Source: Planoprotostelium fungivorum
Lineage: Eukaryota; Evosea; Variosea; Cavosteliida; Cavosteliaceae
Length of the DNA stretch: 64,000 nt
Assembly (NCBI GenBank): GCA_003024175.1
Contig: MDYQ01000539.1
Coordinates: forward strand, 27,011 to 91,010
Direction of reading: 5' to 3'
Under the pieces are notes generated by a model, which ran no database searches, was not told the origin of the DNA, and worked only from the letters and a program-made list of their open reading frames with translations. Position 1 is the stretch's first letter. Each line of letters begins with the position of its first letter. A program made the position numbers and the translations under genes. Shown piece after piece: positions 12,836 through 24,412 of this stretch.

Positions 12836-14258
12836 ATGGCTCAAGCATCAATAACACCCTTCCAAGCTTTCAAGAATGCCCTCACCAAGCCGTGGGATAA
12901 GATCAAGACAGCTGACACAAAAGCAGAATGGGCAGACATTATTAAGGAGGTTTTGCCACAAGTCACTGCACTGAACCTCCGCTCGATTCTCTCTGACTGG
13001 GAGTCTGATACGCCACTCCCCGCCCAGACCGCCCAAGGAGCCGCCGGTGAGTGTTGACCCTTCGTTATTCTCTTTTTGATGGCTGCGTCACGTGACCTAT
13101 GTGGGACCTGTCTCTTATGTTTTCATAGATCTGGTCCAAAGAATGCAAAAATTGGAAACCACTAAAAATAGTCTATTGGAGATTCTACGGTCGACGCTGT
13201 CCCCCAATCCGTGATCAACTGTGACACCACCAGATGAAACCTCTGAAGCCCCTGTCAAGAGTTCTGCAGTTGAATATTATGGCTTTAAGAATAGGTACGA
13301 TAAAGGCCATGGTGGGCAGAAGAGCTATCGTAGGACACGATGCCTCATTACAGGGGAGTACCATTACTCCATGGCTGTTGGTGGAAGGGCGATTGTGAAA
13401 GCTGCCCATCTTCTCCCAAGAGGTGCCAAGGACAACATGAGACTCTTCGGTTTAGGTAAGAAGCACATCAATAGTCCCCGCAACATTCTGCTCCTCTGTA
13501 AAACCGTTGAGGAGGCATACGATCGATTAATGGTATGCTTTGTACGAGACCCAATTCACAACACGTACCATCTCAAGGTGCTAATTTACATCTGCTTGTC
13601 TTAAACATGTAGGTTATGGATCCCAGTCTCTACGCGGAACCAGCTCTACCATCTGCTCAATCGTTTCGAGTGCTGGACGGCAAGCAGCTTCTGGTCTCCC
13701 CAGGGAAGATGCCCTTCCGCCGAATCTTATCTTTCCATGCGTCTCTCAGCCATCGCCTCGCTGCTTACATGGGTTGGTCAACTGCAGATGGATTCACACC
13801 CTACGAGGAATTATCACAAGACGAAGAAAGGCGCTCTCGAGCTAATCCTGATGGTACTCTACCTGCTCCAACATTCGATTACGTTACCTCTCTGAGATTG
13901 GCTGCAGAGAGTGAATACTGGGCAGGTGAAGCACTCACAAAGGCAAAAGCGGTTGTATGTAGTGGATTATGTATCTAGAGATTCAATTTGCAAGGTTGAA
14001 TTATGGTGGTCACGAAGGGGAGGCCGCCCTACTCCTGCTCCTGCTGCCCCTGCTCCCGCTGCCGCTGCCCCTGCTGCCCCTGCTGCCCCTGCTTCCGCTG
14101 CCCCTGCTCCTGCTGCCCCTGCTCCTGCTGCCCCTGCTGCCCCTGCACGGAACAGGCATCGTCAGAAAAAGCATTCCAAGGCGCTGACTGGAAAAGTGAT
14201 GAAGTCAATGGAAACTGAAGATAAAACAAAGGACATTTATGAGTTCAATTCTTCTTGA
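12836..14258 (+). CDS. HNH_2-type endonuclease-domain protein with Pro/Ala tail
   Basis: The middle of the protein matches the eukaryotic HNH_2 pattern: CLITG, then KAAHLLPRG (the AAH pair), then a GLG turn, SPRNILLL, and further on HLKV|MDPSL. The region after it (FRRILSFHASLSHRLAAYMGW) is the usual C-terminal extension of fungal proteins of this family. The N-terminal exon (MAQASITPFQAFKNALTK, then a helical stretch) is not recognised. Introns near 13049-13130, 13216-13243 and 13580-13612 restore the frame; the one near 13951-13994 has a weaker gttgta donor. The C-terminus is a low-complexity Pro-Ala run followed by a basic segment with KKHSKAL, possibly a nuclear signal. In fungi such proteins are plentiful and mostly uncharacterised. 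The ATG at 12836 was preferred to an in-frame one at 12743. Confidence 0.75.
14028..14146 (+). repeat. Tandem CCTGCTGCC-type repeat coding Pro-Ala tract
   Basis: Imperfect 6- and 9-bp units made of CCT, GCT and GCC codons encode about 40 residues of alternating Pro and Ala near the C-terminus of the HNH protein. The strand asymmetry (no G outside GCT/GCC) and unit identity point to slippage growth. All three forward frames are open here, so the frame choice relies on the flanking exons. Confidence 0.85.
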
Positions 14259-14343
14259 TCATGACATGCTCTAGTCTGACACTCCTCTCCAAGCTGGGAT
14301 CTCGACGAGAGCTTGATGGAGGCCCAGGGAGAACTGAATCCAG

Positions 14344-14754
14344 ATGAACAGAGGCTATCTTGCCCTCGCTTCAGATCAATTCACGACGGCGATCAATCAC
14401 TTCCAACACGTGAGTGGATCACCGACATCATCAGTGTTGAATTTCTGAATGAATAACAACCAACAAAATCTAATACATTTATCGCATGTTCACATGGATG
14501 ACATCATCAACATCGTCGACATCGTCATCGACATCGTCATCGACATCATCATAGTCTCATCATGGCCACAGGTTCTAGACATAGACCCTCTCAACGTAGT
14601 CGCCAACAACAAGTCCATCTGCTACCTCTACACGTGCAACCTCGCCCAGGCCATAACTTCCATCGAAGATTTCATCCTGAAGAGGCCAGAAGCCACCCTC
14701 TACAAGTATTTCGTAAAATCGTTTACTCAATCATCACCAATGAAGTTGACTTGA
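14344..14754 (+). pseudogene. TRAPPC12-like C-terminal fragment
   Basis: Two exon-like blocks, 14344-14409 and 14572-14754, join in phase across a 162-nt intron. Together they read MNRGYLALASDQFTTAINHF, then VLDIDPLNVVANNKSICYLY and NLAQAITSIEDFI. This aligns well with the TPR region of TRAPPC12, a trafficking TRAPP subunit (there: MNSAFLYLG, then DPTNAVANNNAAVCLLYLG). Only about 80 of the roughly 700 residues expected are present. An in-frame TGA lies just upstream, and the family's following FNLTTMYELE region is missing downstream. It is therefore probably a relic or a partial duplicate, though an unseen upstream exon joined by splicing remains possible. Confidence 0.5.
14500..14556 (+). 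repeat. Short (GACATCGTCATC)n microsatellite in intron
   Basis: Repeated gacatcgtcatc and catcatc units lie in the unusually long intron of the TRAPPC12-like fragment. They account for part of its extra length. Confidence 0.7.
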
Positions 14755-15024
14755 TTACATTTACTTTTCTCCTCACCTTTCGTTTTCTGTAACACCCTGC
14801 ACATCTCTTGTGTCAATGCGAAGGCCAAACAGTGACTCACATCCCATTCAGTCCTTCATATGACAAAGAGAAATGGAACGTCTTCACAATCGTATTTATT
14901 ACGGTGGTGAAGCGTAATTGTAAGAAGGAGAGGAGAAGGGTGATCCCGAAGAAGCGAGCATCATGTGTGATGCATACGGCGTCGACAGACTCATCGCTCG
15001 CAGTGATCCGCTGGCCTCTTCTTC

Positions 15025-16842
15025 CTACCACTCCATCAGCTCCTCCCCTCCGTCCCGTCTTACCTCCACGTTCGTCAGCTGGCTCCCCGGCTCATCGTCT
15101 TCGTCTCCCGAGTTCTCTTCTTCTTCCTTCCACGTGCGGTAGTGATCCCTGATGTAAGCTGAAGATCTTCCGAGGAGATAAGGATCGAAAGGAAAGACTG
15201 TCTCCAAGACGTTGTTTCTCCCCCCGCGAGTCAGAGTGGACACACCTGACTCTGTCAGTCTCGTCTTCTCTTCCCTCTCACCTCCTCGGGTCACTTGCAG
15301 GTCGATGCCACATCTCGAACTGATCTTCAGAAACTCGGCAGACACGGTGGAGAGGCAGAATTGGAGGGGGTTCAATCGACTCTCTATGATGCGTTTGAAC
15401 TGGTAGCGGTGGAGGTAGTCTGGGTCCTTTGAAACGAGTGTGTCGTGGTTGAAGCAGACAAAGTAGAGGGTAGATTGGCAGATGCTGTAGAACATGCCGT
15501 GCACATCGATGTCGGGGATGATGGTTGATTTTTCCGCCTTCTCGAGATACTCATGTAAGACCTGCGTTCATCATCAGACACGAACGTTTAGAAGACGGAT
15601 GAGATGGATGACGAAGAGGATGAGATGAATGGAAAGACAGACCTCCATGAGATAGTTGAGACAGAGGTCTAACAGATCGTAGGAGATGAAAGTCGTTCGA
15701 GAGAGGAAGGAGCCGATGTATCCGGCGGCAGTTTGTCGTATTGAAGGGGATCTACTCTTGTCATTGATGATCCCCAACAGATACCCCACAAAATTCTCCG
15801 ATAATTTCGGTTGTAGTTGTAGAAAATAAAACATAATAAATTGGACGTATTTCGATTGTGGCGTCAACATGATCTTCATGTCGAAGATTCGAATCAACAT
15901 CTGAAACAGTGGTGTCGTCTCTTCTATCTCTCTATCTGTTCGTATTCAGTCACTCGATCTTCTCTCCATCCCCTCACTCTCTATCCTCGATCGGATCCAA
16001 CGGAAGACAGTGTCCATCATGGCATCCAGCTTCTCGGCCATGACGTTGACTTCGCGCGCCTTCCTCTCCGTGAGTAGTCCGAGGATCTTTCCATCATTGT
16101 CCAGCTCGACCGGAAAAAATAATTCTTCTTCTGCTTCTTCATCGTCATCTGGCAGATCTTCCACCTATCTCATTCAATCCAATGTCGAGAAGAGTTGAAC
16201 ACTGACCTTGATGAGAACATCGAGTTGAAGGAGACGATCTACGATGATGAGAAGGATGTGTTCGGTGAGGGCGGGGTGGTACTGAGTGATACCGAGGACG
16301 GCGACGAGAAAAGACTCGTGTTCCTGGGGGCCGTGTAATTTGATGTGGGGATAAGACAGAGAGATGTATTTGTGAATCGTCTCTGAAGAGCTGGGTGCTG
16401 TTGACAAGATGACTCGAAGGGTCTTGTGTATCCGTGATACGACCAATTGATGGTCGCTCAGTTGTTGCGGCGTGTAATTGGTCTCATCTTCAGGCTTTGA
16501 GAGTTGAAATGAGTCGATGAGAGCAGGTACGATGGAAGTGACAAGGGAGGAGTGAGCAGAGATGGACAGGGCCATATACTCGATAAATAAATCCACGAGA
16601 CTCTCATCTTCCATCTTCCAATTGAAGTTGCTGGTAGCAGTTCTGAAGGCAGGAGCGTGTATATTGGGTTGGATTTGAGATATACATGTCATCAGTTGTT
16701 GTAGGGTGGGCAGTACTGTTGCAGCATGGTTGGCTAACTGGGCCAACAGAATGTCTACTGTGGGTGCGTTCAAATTGCCGGCACTGAACGTCCGTGGTGG
16801 TATGGGAGTGTGTCTGTGTCCTTCTAGGCTGACCCTCAACAT
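15025..16842 (-). CDS. RRN3: RNA polymerase I initiation factor RRN3/TIF-IA
   Basis: RRN3 binds RNA polymerase I and carries it to rDNA promoters in the nucleolus; it is a HEAT-repeat protein. Matching blocks in order are: DESLVDLFIEYMALSISAHS; TEHILLIIVDRLLQLDVLIK; an acidic linker followed by EKLDAMMDTVFRWI; YVQFIMFYFLQLQPKLSENF; SIRQTAAGYIGSFLSR; and DVHGMFYSICQSTLYFV. These are the characteristic motifs of the family. About five short introns separate them. The C-terminus ends in an acidic stretch (EEEENSGDEDDEPGS). The start at 16842 is the only ATG in the open frame before the stop of the upstream PPR gene 84 bases away. The frame stays open upstream, so a hidden N-terminal exon is conceivable. 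It is the last of a head-to-tail series on the minus strand. Confidence 0.9.
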
Positions 16843-16925
16843 GCTCGTGAGTCCGATGAGAAGAAAATTGGATTTGCCTTGGAAATTCTTCTTAATCCAC
16901 TTGTAAAACGTCTCAAATGGTCCCT

Positions 16926-18289
16926 CTATTCGCTCATCAATTTCTTCATCTTTTCCACACTCGGGTGTTCGATTCCCTTCTCCTCCAGCGCTTTAGACAG
17001 ATGGGCTAGATGAGACTTGACCGATCGTTGGGGACGTTTTGGTATCCGAAGAGAGTTCAACATTGACAAGGCCTTGTCCTTTTCGTCCAGTCGGGCGTAG
17101 GCTTCGATCAGCATCAGGTCACTGGCTAGATCGGGTATCACCAATTCCTTCGTCATCTCTTGATATCTGTTTCCGTTTATTCATCGGCACCAGATGGAGG
17201 TGTGGAGATGGTAAAAGTGTTGCACGAACGATGAGTGATCCGTGGAATCAGATGAACGTGAAAGAGGACGCACCTGTCTACGACCTCTTGAAAACGTTGA
17301 GCACGGAGTAGATTCGAAAAATGCAGCGAATAGACCTCTACATCTCCCCAGCCCTCGATGGATACGTCCGCCGCCTCCATCTTCAACATGAGCTTGACGT
17401 CTTCCTTGTTCAAGATGATCTTCTGCCTTTCGATCAACTCGTTCAACCCTTCTACTACTTTCTTCCTTGCGCCAGTTTGATACAACTGACCGACGATGAT
17501 GTATGTGCCCGAGTTTACCTATCTCTCTTCACCACACTCTTCTCAGAGGCACTCACCGTTCCCTCTTCTCTCATCTGAAGGAAATATTTCGCTGCTTTCT
17601 CCTCCTTCTCTCTCCCTCCACCTCTTAATTGTTCGATGATTCGATTCATGGACATGAAGTGAGGTTCGTGTTCTGTTCGTCATCAATTTTCTTCGAGTCG
17701 ATGATGTGATGAATCGTGTGTCATTTGATACTCGGTTTGAGCAGAGATGACTCACCTTTCAGCTTCATCTCTTGTAGAAGCTCTTCTACGGCTTCGATGT
17801 CACTGGCCAAAGATACGAGCGCTCGATTGTAAATCAGGGATGAAGGCTCCAGTTGGTGCTGCTTCATCTCCTTCAGCAGCTCTTTCGTTTCATCCTTCTT
17901 GACATTTTGCAGGTAATACAGCATGATCTCTTCGTAGATTGGGACGGTCAATGGTCTCCTGATTTCTTCAGCGTTGCACATATCTCATGCATTTACTTCA
18001 ATGTTAACATATACATCTCCAAGGCGTGCCCTTCTCTCATCTCGTTCAACTTTTTGAAGCGCTTCAGCTGGGATAGTTGATCGACATTATGTGTCTCTAT
18101 TCGAGGATCACGATGCAGAGTGGGAGTAAAAAAGAATGGATCTTCTCTTTCAGCTCTGGACAGTGGTGGTTCTGAGAAGAGAGGTTTATAACGGTTCGAG
18201 TAGTTGAACAGGCCTGAGTTGTGACGCACATTCAAATTGGGTTTGAGTGGCTCGCACCTTCTACTCAATTGTCGGAGTGTTGTGATCAT
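16926..18289 (-). CDS. Mitochondrial pentatricopeptide-repeat protein
   Basis: The N-terminus (MITTLRQLSRRCEPLKPN) is basic, Ser/Thr-containing and lacks acids, as expected for a mitochondrial presequence. The body has helical repeats of PPR type: IYEEIMLYYLQNVKKDETKE, then LIYNRALVSL, then EAVEELLQEMK, and near the end DLMLIEAYARLDEKDKALSM. Such proteins bind organelle RNA and act in processing, stability or translation; the target cannot be told here. The gene has short introns and ends at the TAG at 16926-16928, 83 bp from the RRN3 start. Repeat number is small, about four to six by eye. The family assignment is good, but orthology is not established. Confidence 0.7.
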
Positions 18290-18503
18290 GGTGGGCGATG
18301 TGATGTGATGTGATGTCGGGTCTCGTTGTTTTTGAAGGTGATCGATGATGATTGATCTGTTCCAGTTGTCATGATTGTGAGAGTCGGCACAGCGAAATCG
18401 ATATGATCTCTTACAACAGACTCCACTGAAGAAACGAACTTTGTTTGATGAATCATTCTCGTTCAACTCGAAGAAGACACAAAACTGTCTATTGAACAGT
18501 CTT

Positions 18504-20157
18504 TCAAGCCCGTAGAACAGAGGGGAAGATGAAAGAAGATGCAGCACACAGGATGGCTCCGATGGTGAAGGGCAGGTAGAGGCTGATGGGCAACAGCATG
18601 CCGGTGATCAGCGGAGCCACGATACCTTTGAAGATGAGAGGAAGGATGGACGATGTGTCCTCACCTCCCAAACTGATGAAACTCTCTGCACCTCCCAACA
18701 GCGACCCTTGTTCGCGGGCATCGACCGATCGAGACAAGAGAGAATTAGAGAGGGGATAGAGGTAAGCCTGGAACGCAGACACCGATGTGGAGACCATCAT
18801 GAAGATCCACAGAGAAGAAGAGAAGGGAACGATGATGGTGCTGATGCCGACACCCAACAGACCTACAAACACGTCATCACACATCATCACACTCCACGCA
18901 CATTTCTTGATGGTGTCCTCTGAGTTCTTGAAGAATGATTTACAGATGAATTCCATTTGTGACTGTGAAGATGAGAAGAGACATAGAGTGGAATTCACCT
19001 GCAGGAGGGTGTTGACTACACCGTACCACATACAAGCGAAACCTCTGGCTGTGGGGGACATGTCCAGTGCCAATCTTGCGTATTCGATCACAGCTCCGTT
19101 GATGATGGCCACCGCTGTCTCCTGTCGTACCATCAAATTCGTCGTACATCTGTTCACACGAGACTCATCAATGGATGTAATACGATGGATGTGGTGTTGA
19201 TGGATGATGGATGTGATGATGGATGATGGATGTGATGTGATGGATGAACGAAGAGAGACCTGAAGGAGTCTGGAAGTGAGGGGATTGGTGAGATTAGGCC
19301 TGACCCAGAAGAGAAATACGCCACCGAACATCTCCTTGAATGTCTTTGGCTTCACCTTCTCCGTCTTCTCTACCGCTGGCTTTGTCTTCTCCGGTACGGA
19401 GACGATGACCATCACGGCCATGATGTTGCAGATGCCAGCCAGTATGGACGGAATGTGACTTCCAATGTGTGAGGCTGCGAGACCACCCACGACCACACCA
19501 ATGATGTAACCTCCTCCGCACACGGCTGCCATCTTTCCCATTTGTGCTGTCTCTCGTCAGTCTCTGTGTTACGAGTTGTCTCGCGTTAACATCGAGTGAA
19601 TTCTCTGAGAGTCATCTGATGTTGATGGGAGATCGAGATGCACGGATGGATGACATTACCTTCTAATTTGTCTTTTGGGGTATAATCAGTGACGAAAGCA
19701 CCGAGAACGGGATTGACATTCCAGAATAGACCGAGTAATATTCTTCAGGAAGTGAGAGATGTTCGAGAGAGATGGAAGAGTCACCTGGATAATTGAAACG
19801 TCCAGATCGTACTGGCAAAACCAGCCAAGAGGAGACCTACTGCAGTACCAGCGAAACAGATGAAGGAGATGTTTCTTCTTCCAGAGTCACTGAGGGATCC
19901 TAATACGGGCGTAGCGATGAATCCAACCACACTTCGCAGAGCTATCTTCTTTCTCAGAGATCGGACGTGATGATCTTCTCACCAGCTCCAATAGCTCCAA
20001 TCTCTAGGGATCCACCGATGGAAATCACATGATCTGTGTATGCTGGAAGAACCAGTGCAACAGATGCCATGTTGAGCGCCAAACACAAGAATAGCTTTGA
20101 TACAGCTGATTGATCGCTGTTGGCTGCATTGGATTTGTCTTTCATCTCGTTCACCAT
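18504..20157 (-). CDS. Major facilitator superfamily transporter
   Basis: A polytopic membrane protein of roughly 430 residues. The first helix follows KLFLCLALNMASVALVLPA. The next exon has the classical MFS signature between helices 2 and 3 (GSLSDSGRRNISF). A repeat-like second half starts after a cytosolic loop rich in K, E, V and T (EKTEKVKPKTFKEMF). C-terminal helices include LLGVGISTIIVPFSSSLWIF and ITGMLLPISLYLPFTIGA. It ends at the TGA at 18504-18506. Substrate and subfamily cannot be read from sequence; it loosely resembles drug/H+ antiporter-like and SLC22A18-like members. About six introns are present, one carrying a TGGATGTGATGA-type simple repeat near 19190-19250. Start at 20157 gives a short polar N-terminus. 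Confidence 0.8.
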
Positions 20158-20354
20158 CGTCGTTGGATCGTATCAGATCGGCCAACGAGATTTGATTTTA
20201 TTTCTCGGATTTTATGTCGGCCCTTCAGGAGTGCGGGTTATAGACACTGTCCATTCAATAGGAACAGAAGTAGAGGTGATAGTACGAATCTTTATATTCA
20301 TGGTGGTCTCTTGTCATACATTCAACATTCTCGTTGATTGTCATTACATCCACT

Positions 20355-22827
20355 CTACTCCTTGGCCACGTCCCTCTTGGCCTCCTTGCTCTGAATGATC
20401 TCCTGCAGGGAAATCTTTCCATCCTTGTCTGCGTCGTACTTGTTCAACAGCTCTTGGCATCTCTCCGCCGAAACCTGCACGTGTCAGCCTCGCCTTCTAC
20501 TCCACCTCACCTTGTCCTTCAGCATGGCCACTGCTGACTCTAACTCGGCCGTAGAGATGACTCCGTCACCGTCGATATCGAGGATCTTCAGCTTCGTTCC
20601 CAACGCCTTCTCCACCTGCACGTGTCACCATCACCTCTAAAGTGAAGTGGTTACCTGCTCGACCTCCTTCTCGAGTCCTCTGACCATCATGTCCAATCGG
20701 TTGCCCAATTTCTTGTTGATCTTCGACTCTGATTCATCGATGGGCGTGGGCTCTGCCGTGATGTCTGCCTCCTTCACGTCGGTGGATTCCTTCAAGGTAG
20801 CGTTGATCTTCTGGAGAGTGCTCGTGGCCTTCTTCAGCTCCTCTTCTTCTCTCCTGTCGGCCTGCAGGGCCTGCTCTGCCTCGTCTTCCTTCATTCTCTT
20901 CTCTCTCTCTGCCTTGAGTTCTTTGATGACGTTCCTCTCCTTCTCTACGGGGGAAGCGAAGGCCAGCATGCTGACGGCCTCTGTGACTGTCTGTTGTAAT
21001 CTCTCCTTCTCAGATTCCTTCGATTCGTGGGTGTCTGCTGGCTCGCTCTTCTGCTTCAGTTCTTCTTCCAATTCTTCTTGGATGAGACTGTTCTGCTTCT
21101 CCATGGCCTCTAACTTCTCTCCTCTCGTCACCTTGTCCTTCTCGATCTACACACATCTTCAGTCATCATACTCTTCTCAGCACTCATAGATCACATCATA
21201 TATCACATCTTATGTCTTATATTACACATCTTATGTCTTACATTACACATCTTATGTCTTACATTACACATCTTATACATGATAGATGATATGCTCTTGA
21301 TGTGATACGAGACGATTCAAATGGTGATCACCTTCAACTTGACCTCATCCAACAGATCATCAGGAAGAGAAGAGATGGCCTCCTTCAGTGCAATCTGAGA
21401 GGATTCTGTCTGGGTGATGAGCATAGCTCTCGACAGAATCAAAATGGACTCTGGCAGTTTGTGTGTGAGGGACAAGTCCAACCACTCGTTCAGTTTCTTC
21501 TTCAAGGCGGCCTTCGAATTCGATGTTCCCTTCATACCACGAGCTCGCAGGGCTTGTTGCAGCTCTTCCAACGTCAGACTGTTGACTCCTTCTGCTTGAA
21601 TCATCTGATCGCGTCACGATCGCATACATTTCACGGTATCACCTCATCGTCTTGTTTCAGCTTCTTCAACTTCTGGCTGAGCTGGAATCTCAAGAAAGAA
21701 TCACCACCGAAGGGTGGAATGGAGAGGAACTTGCACATACCCACTAGAATGGGTCGGGGGAGGTTGTCCAAGGTGAAATCGTCCTCGAAGACGGATGCGA
21801 GCTTGATGATGTCTTCGTTCGAGACGGATTGACCGGATCTGACCTGGAGAACGTCAACGGATGGATGTCAGTGGACTCACCCTCTTCATGAATTCGGAGA
21901 AGTTGATGTTTCCACTCCTCTGACTGAGATCGCTCGCTGCGTCTTGCAGGAATTTGGCCACTTCAATCTTGGCTTTCAGTTTGTTTCGAATGGCCTCTTC
22001 CTATCAGGGTGTCATCTTCTCTCCTATATCGATGTGATCTCATTACCTTTTTGAGTTTGTCTTCAAAGGTGGAGGGGAGCATGTTAGGGAAGAGTTTGAG
22101 GAGAATGGGGAGAGAGAACTCTAAGAGGGGTACAATGAGGATGACTGCAAATGGTACAACGCGGAACATGTCGGAGACGGTACGGACGAGCTGTCTTCTC
22201 TCTCTTCTCGTCATCACGTGACCTCTCATGATCCTCTTCACGATGCCGTACGTCGTCTTTGTCTCGAGAGCCAAGAGCTTCGTGCCCACCCAATAGTGAT
22301 GCAGTCCCTTCCATCATCAGTCGAAAGAGAGACGTGTCGATCGATCGATTCACCTCTCTGATTGTCTTTGGAAGACCTTTGATCCACTTCTTAACTTTGG
22401 CGGGCTCGATCGATGTTACGTAATTTTTCACTTTGGTCAAAGAAAAAGGCTCTTTCGTTGGTGTAACTACAGGGGGTGTCTTCTCCTCTGAGGTGGCCAG
22501 TTTTTCTCCTTCGCTAAACACGCTCTTGATGGCATCTTTGGCTTCTTCCAGTGGAACTTCTTTTTTGTCTGTCTCCTTCTCGGTTGATTTCTTCTTGGTG
22601 ATTTCTTTCGTCACATCCTTTGTATCATCCAACAGATTGTTCACTGCATCCTTCAAGTCTGGTTGGGTCTTCTTCGTTGCCAGGTGACGAGAGAAGGTCA
22701 TGCCTAGAGGAATTGTCGATTTAAGAGGAAGTGTCCTCTGAAAAGAATGAAGTGAAGAGTGTACATATGGTCTCTGTGCAACCAATGTTCTCCATTGCGG
22801 CTTTGCAATCAGTTGACAAAGAGACAT
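20355..22827 (-). CDS. LETM1: LETM1, mitochondrial inner-membrane ion exchanger
   Basis: LETM1 proteins mediate K+/H+ or Ca2+/H+ exchange across the mitochondrial inner membrane and maintain organelle volume. The start at 22827 opens a presequence-like region (MSLCQLIAKPQWRTLVAQ). A K/E-rich linker follows, then the diagnostic LETM1 domain: GTKLLALETKTTYGIVKR, RRERRQLVRTVSDMFRVVPF, the single membrane helix, and FPNMLPSTFEDKLKK. After it come the ribosome-binding-like part (PRPILVGMCKFLSIPPFGGD), long coiled coils, and at the C-terminus a pair of EF-hands (DIDGDGVISTAELE and KYDADKDGKISLQE), which would bind calcium. The protein ends at the TAG at 20355-20357. All domains are in the expected order and length (about 700 residues), so it looks intact. 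Confidence 0.95.
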
Positions 22828-22952
22828 GGTATGATTGTGATGATGATCTCGAGTTGTGAAGAACCTCCCGACGAAACTTCTCAGATTTTTCTCGGACCTT
22901 GGGTATTCCCGTTTCACAACGGAGACAGATCTTCTAGAAGAGAACGAGACAT

Positions 22953-24279
22953 TTAATAGTCGACTAATGACTTCTTCACAGGAGCGGCTGCCTTCTTGGC
23001 CACAATCTTGACGACAGGCTTCACCGTCACCTTCTTCGGTGCCGTCGTCGCCTTTGTCGATAGAAAGTTGGAGGGAAGCAGAGAGGGCTCGTTGCTCGTC
23101 GTCGCCTTCGGTTTCTCTTCTTTCACTTCCTCTTCTTTCACTTTCGCCTGGGAGATATCTTGTGGCTCCTCTACCTCGACTACCGCCGGCTTCTCTTCAA
23201 ATCGAACGGGAGCAGCAGATGTAATCTATCCACTCGTGAATCTACCTTCAGACCGCCTACATCGTCACCTCTTCTACGATGGGTTCTCTCTTCACGTCTG
23301 GCTCTTCCTCTTGTCCCACATCGAAGGTGAGACGGTTTCTCTTCATACCTTGGTCTTGTGGTTTCTTCTTCTCCTTCTTCTCCTTCTTCTCTTCCACTGG
23401 TTTCGGTGCCTCTAATGTCTCCTCGGTCTCTCCTTCGTCTGATTCGGAGCTGGATGCTTCTAATCTCTTCACGTAATCCGGTGCACTCTGTTTGTTTGTC
23501 AGTCTTCGATTCACATTGTGAAGAGATTGTAGATGGAAAGTGTCGTAGGTATCGTGTAGAGTAGGACACACCTTGAAGCTGACTCCGGCAATCTCAGCGG
23601 CTTCTTCGTCATCAAACTGTTTGATCTTCTGCTCGTATTGGCTCTTGTAGTACTCGTTGACCAAGGCTGGATCCAACTTTTTGCTATTCAATGCTCTGAT
23701 CTCATCCAAGGCTTCTATAATGTCCATCTCAATCTTTGAATCGAGCGTTCTGTTTTCCAGTTGTTTCATTGGATCGTTCTCCTATTCGGAGGGTCAATTT
23801 CTGCAGTCAACTCATGCACCATGCGACACGAGAGATAGAAGTACATACCTCTTCCGCAGCTCTCTCTTTCTTAGCTGCATCAACATGATCCTGCTTCTCT
23901 CTCCAGCCTTCGAAATTCCTAGAGCAATTCATCTCTGCCACGTAATCTGAATTGGCTGGATCGGTCTTGATGGTGAACTCCGTCGCACAATTGGTGCAAT
24001 GCATGTAGAAACGAAAGATCTTCACTCCATGGTACTCTTCTCCAGTCACCGTCTCTTTCCTCGAATTGAACTTCTTTCCTCTGTATAGATATTCTCCGCA
24101 GGAATTGCAACGCACACTCATGGGCATCATCATACGAACCTGTAAAAGCGTGTGAATGTGACGATTGAGATGTGATGGCCCACCTTGATCTGCTCATTTT
24201 TGGGTCTCTTTCCTCTTGGAATCAGAGATGGATCGAAATCTGGAGGATAATACTTCTGGATGACCTTTCGCTCTCCCAT
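22953..24279 (-). CDS. YJU2: YJU2/CWC16-family splicing factor (CCDC94-like)
   Basis: YJU2 joins the spliceosome at the catalytic activation stage and promotes the first step of splicing. The N-terminus ([20 protein letters not shown], then [10 protein letters not shown]) is a near-perfect match to the family. It is followed by a zinc-binding pair of CxxC motifs, [19 protein letters not shown] and [19 protein letters not shown], then RNFEGW. The C-terminal half is charged and low in complexity, with [11 protein letters not shown]-type runs, as in CCDC94. The stop is the TAA at 22953-22955. It is divergent from PEX4, with 133 bp between the start codons. In a genome with so many tiny introns a splicing factor of this class is expected; nothing in it looks unusual. 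Confidence 0.93.
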
Positions 24280-24412
24280 ACCTCAATAGTCTGTATTATG
24301 TGTGTATCTGTGGGGTCAATCCGTTTGTGCGATGTGATGTGCAAGAATCTTCAGGGAAATTGTCTGAACTACAATCTCAGGAATTGGAAGGTTTCCTTCA
24401 TCGACACAGACG
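24280..24412. promoter_or_regulatory. Bidirectional promoter region between YJU2 and PEX4
   Basis: Only 133 bp separate the two divergent start codons, so both promoters must lie here or overlap the 5' coding ends. No TATA box or other element was identified with confidence. Confidence 0.4.

Noticed and set aside
13997-14229. Several overlapping frames on both strands across the Pro-Ala repeat
   Set aside because: They are produced by the repetitive codons; only the Pro-Ala frame joins the flanking HNH exons.
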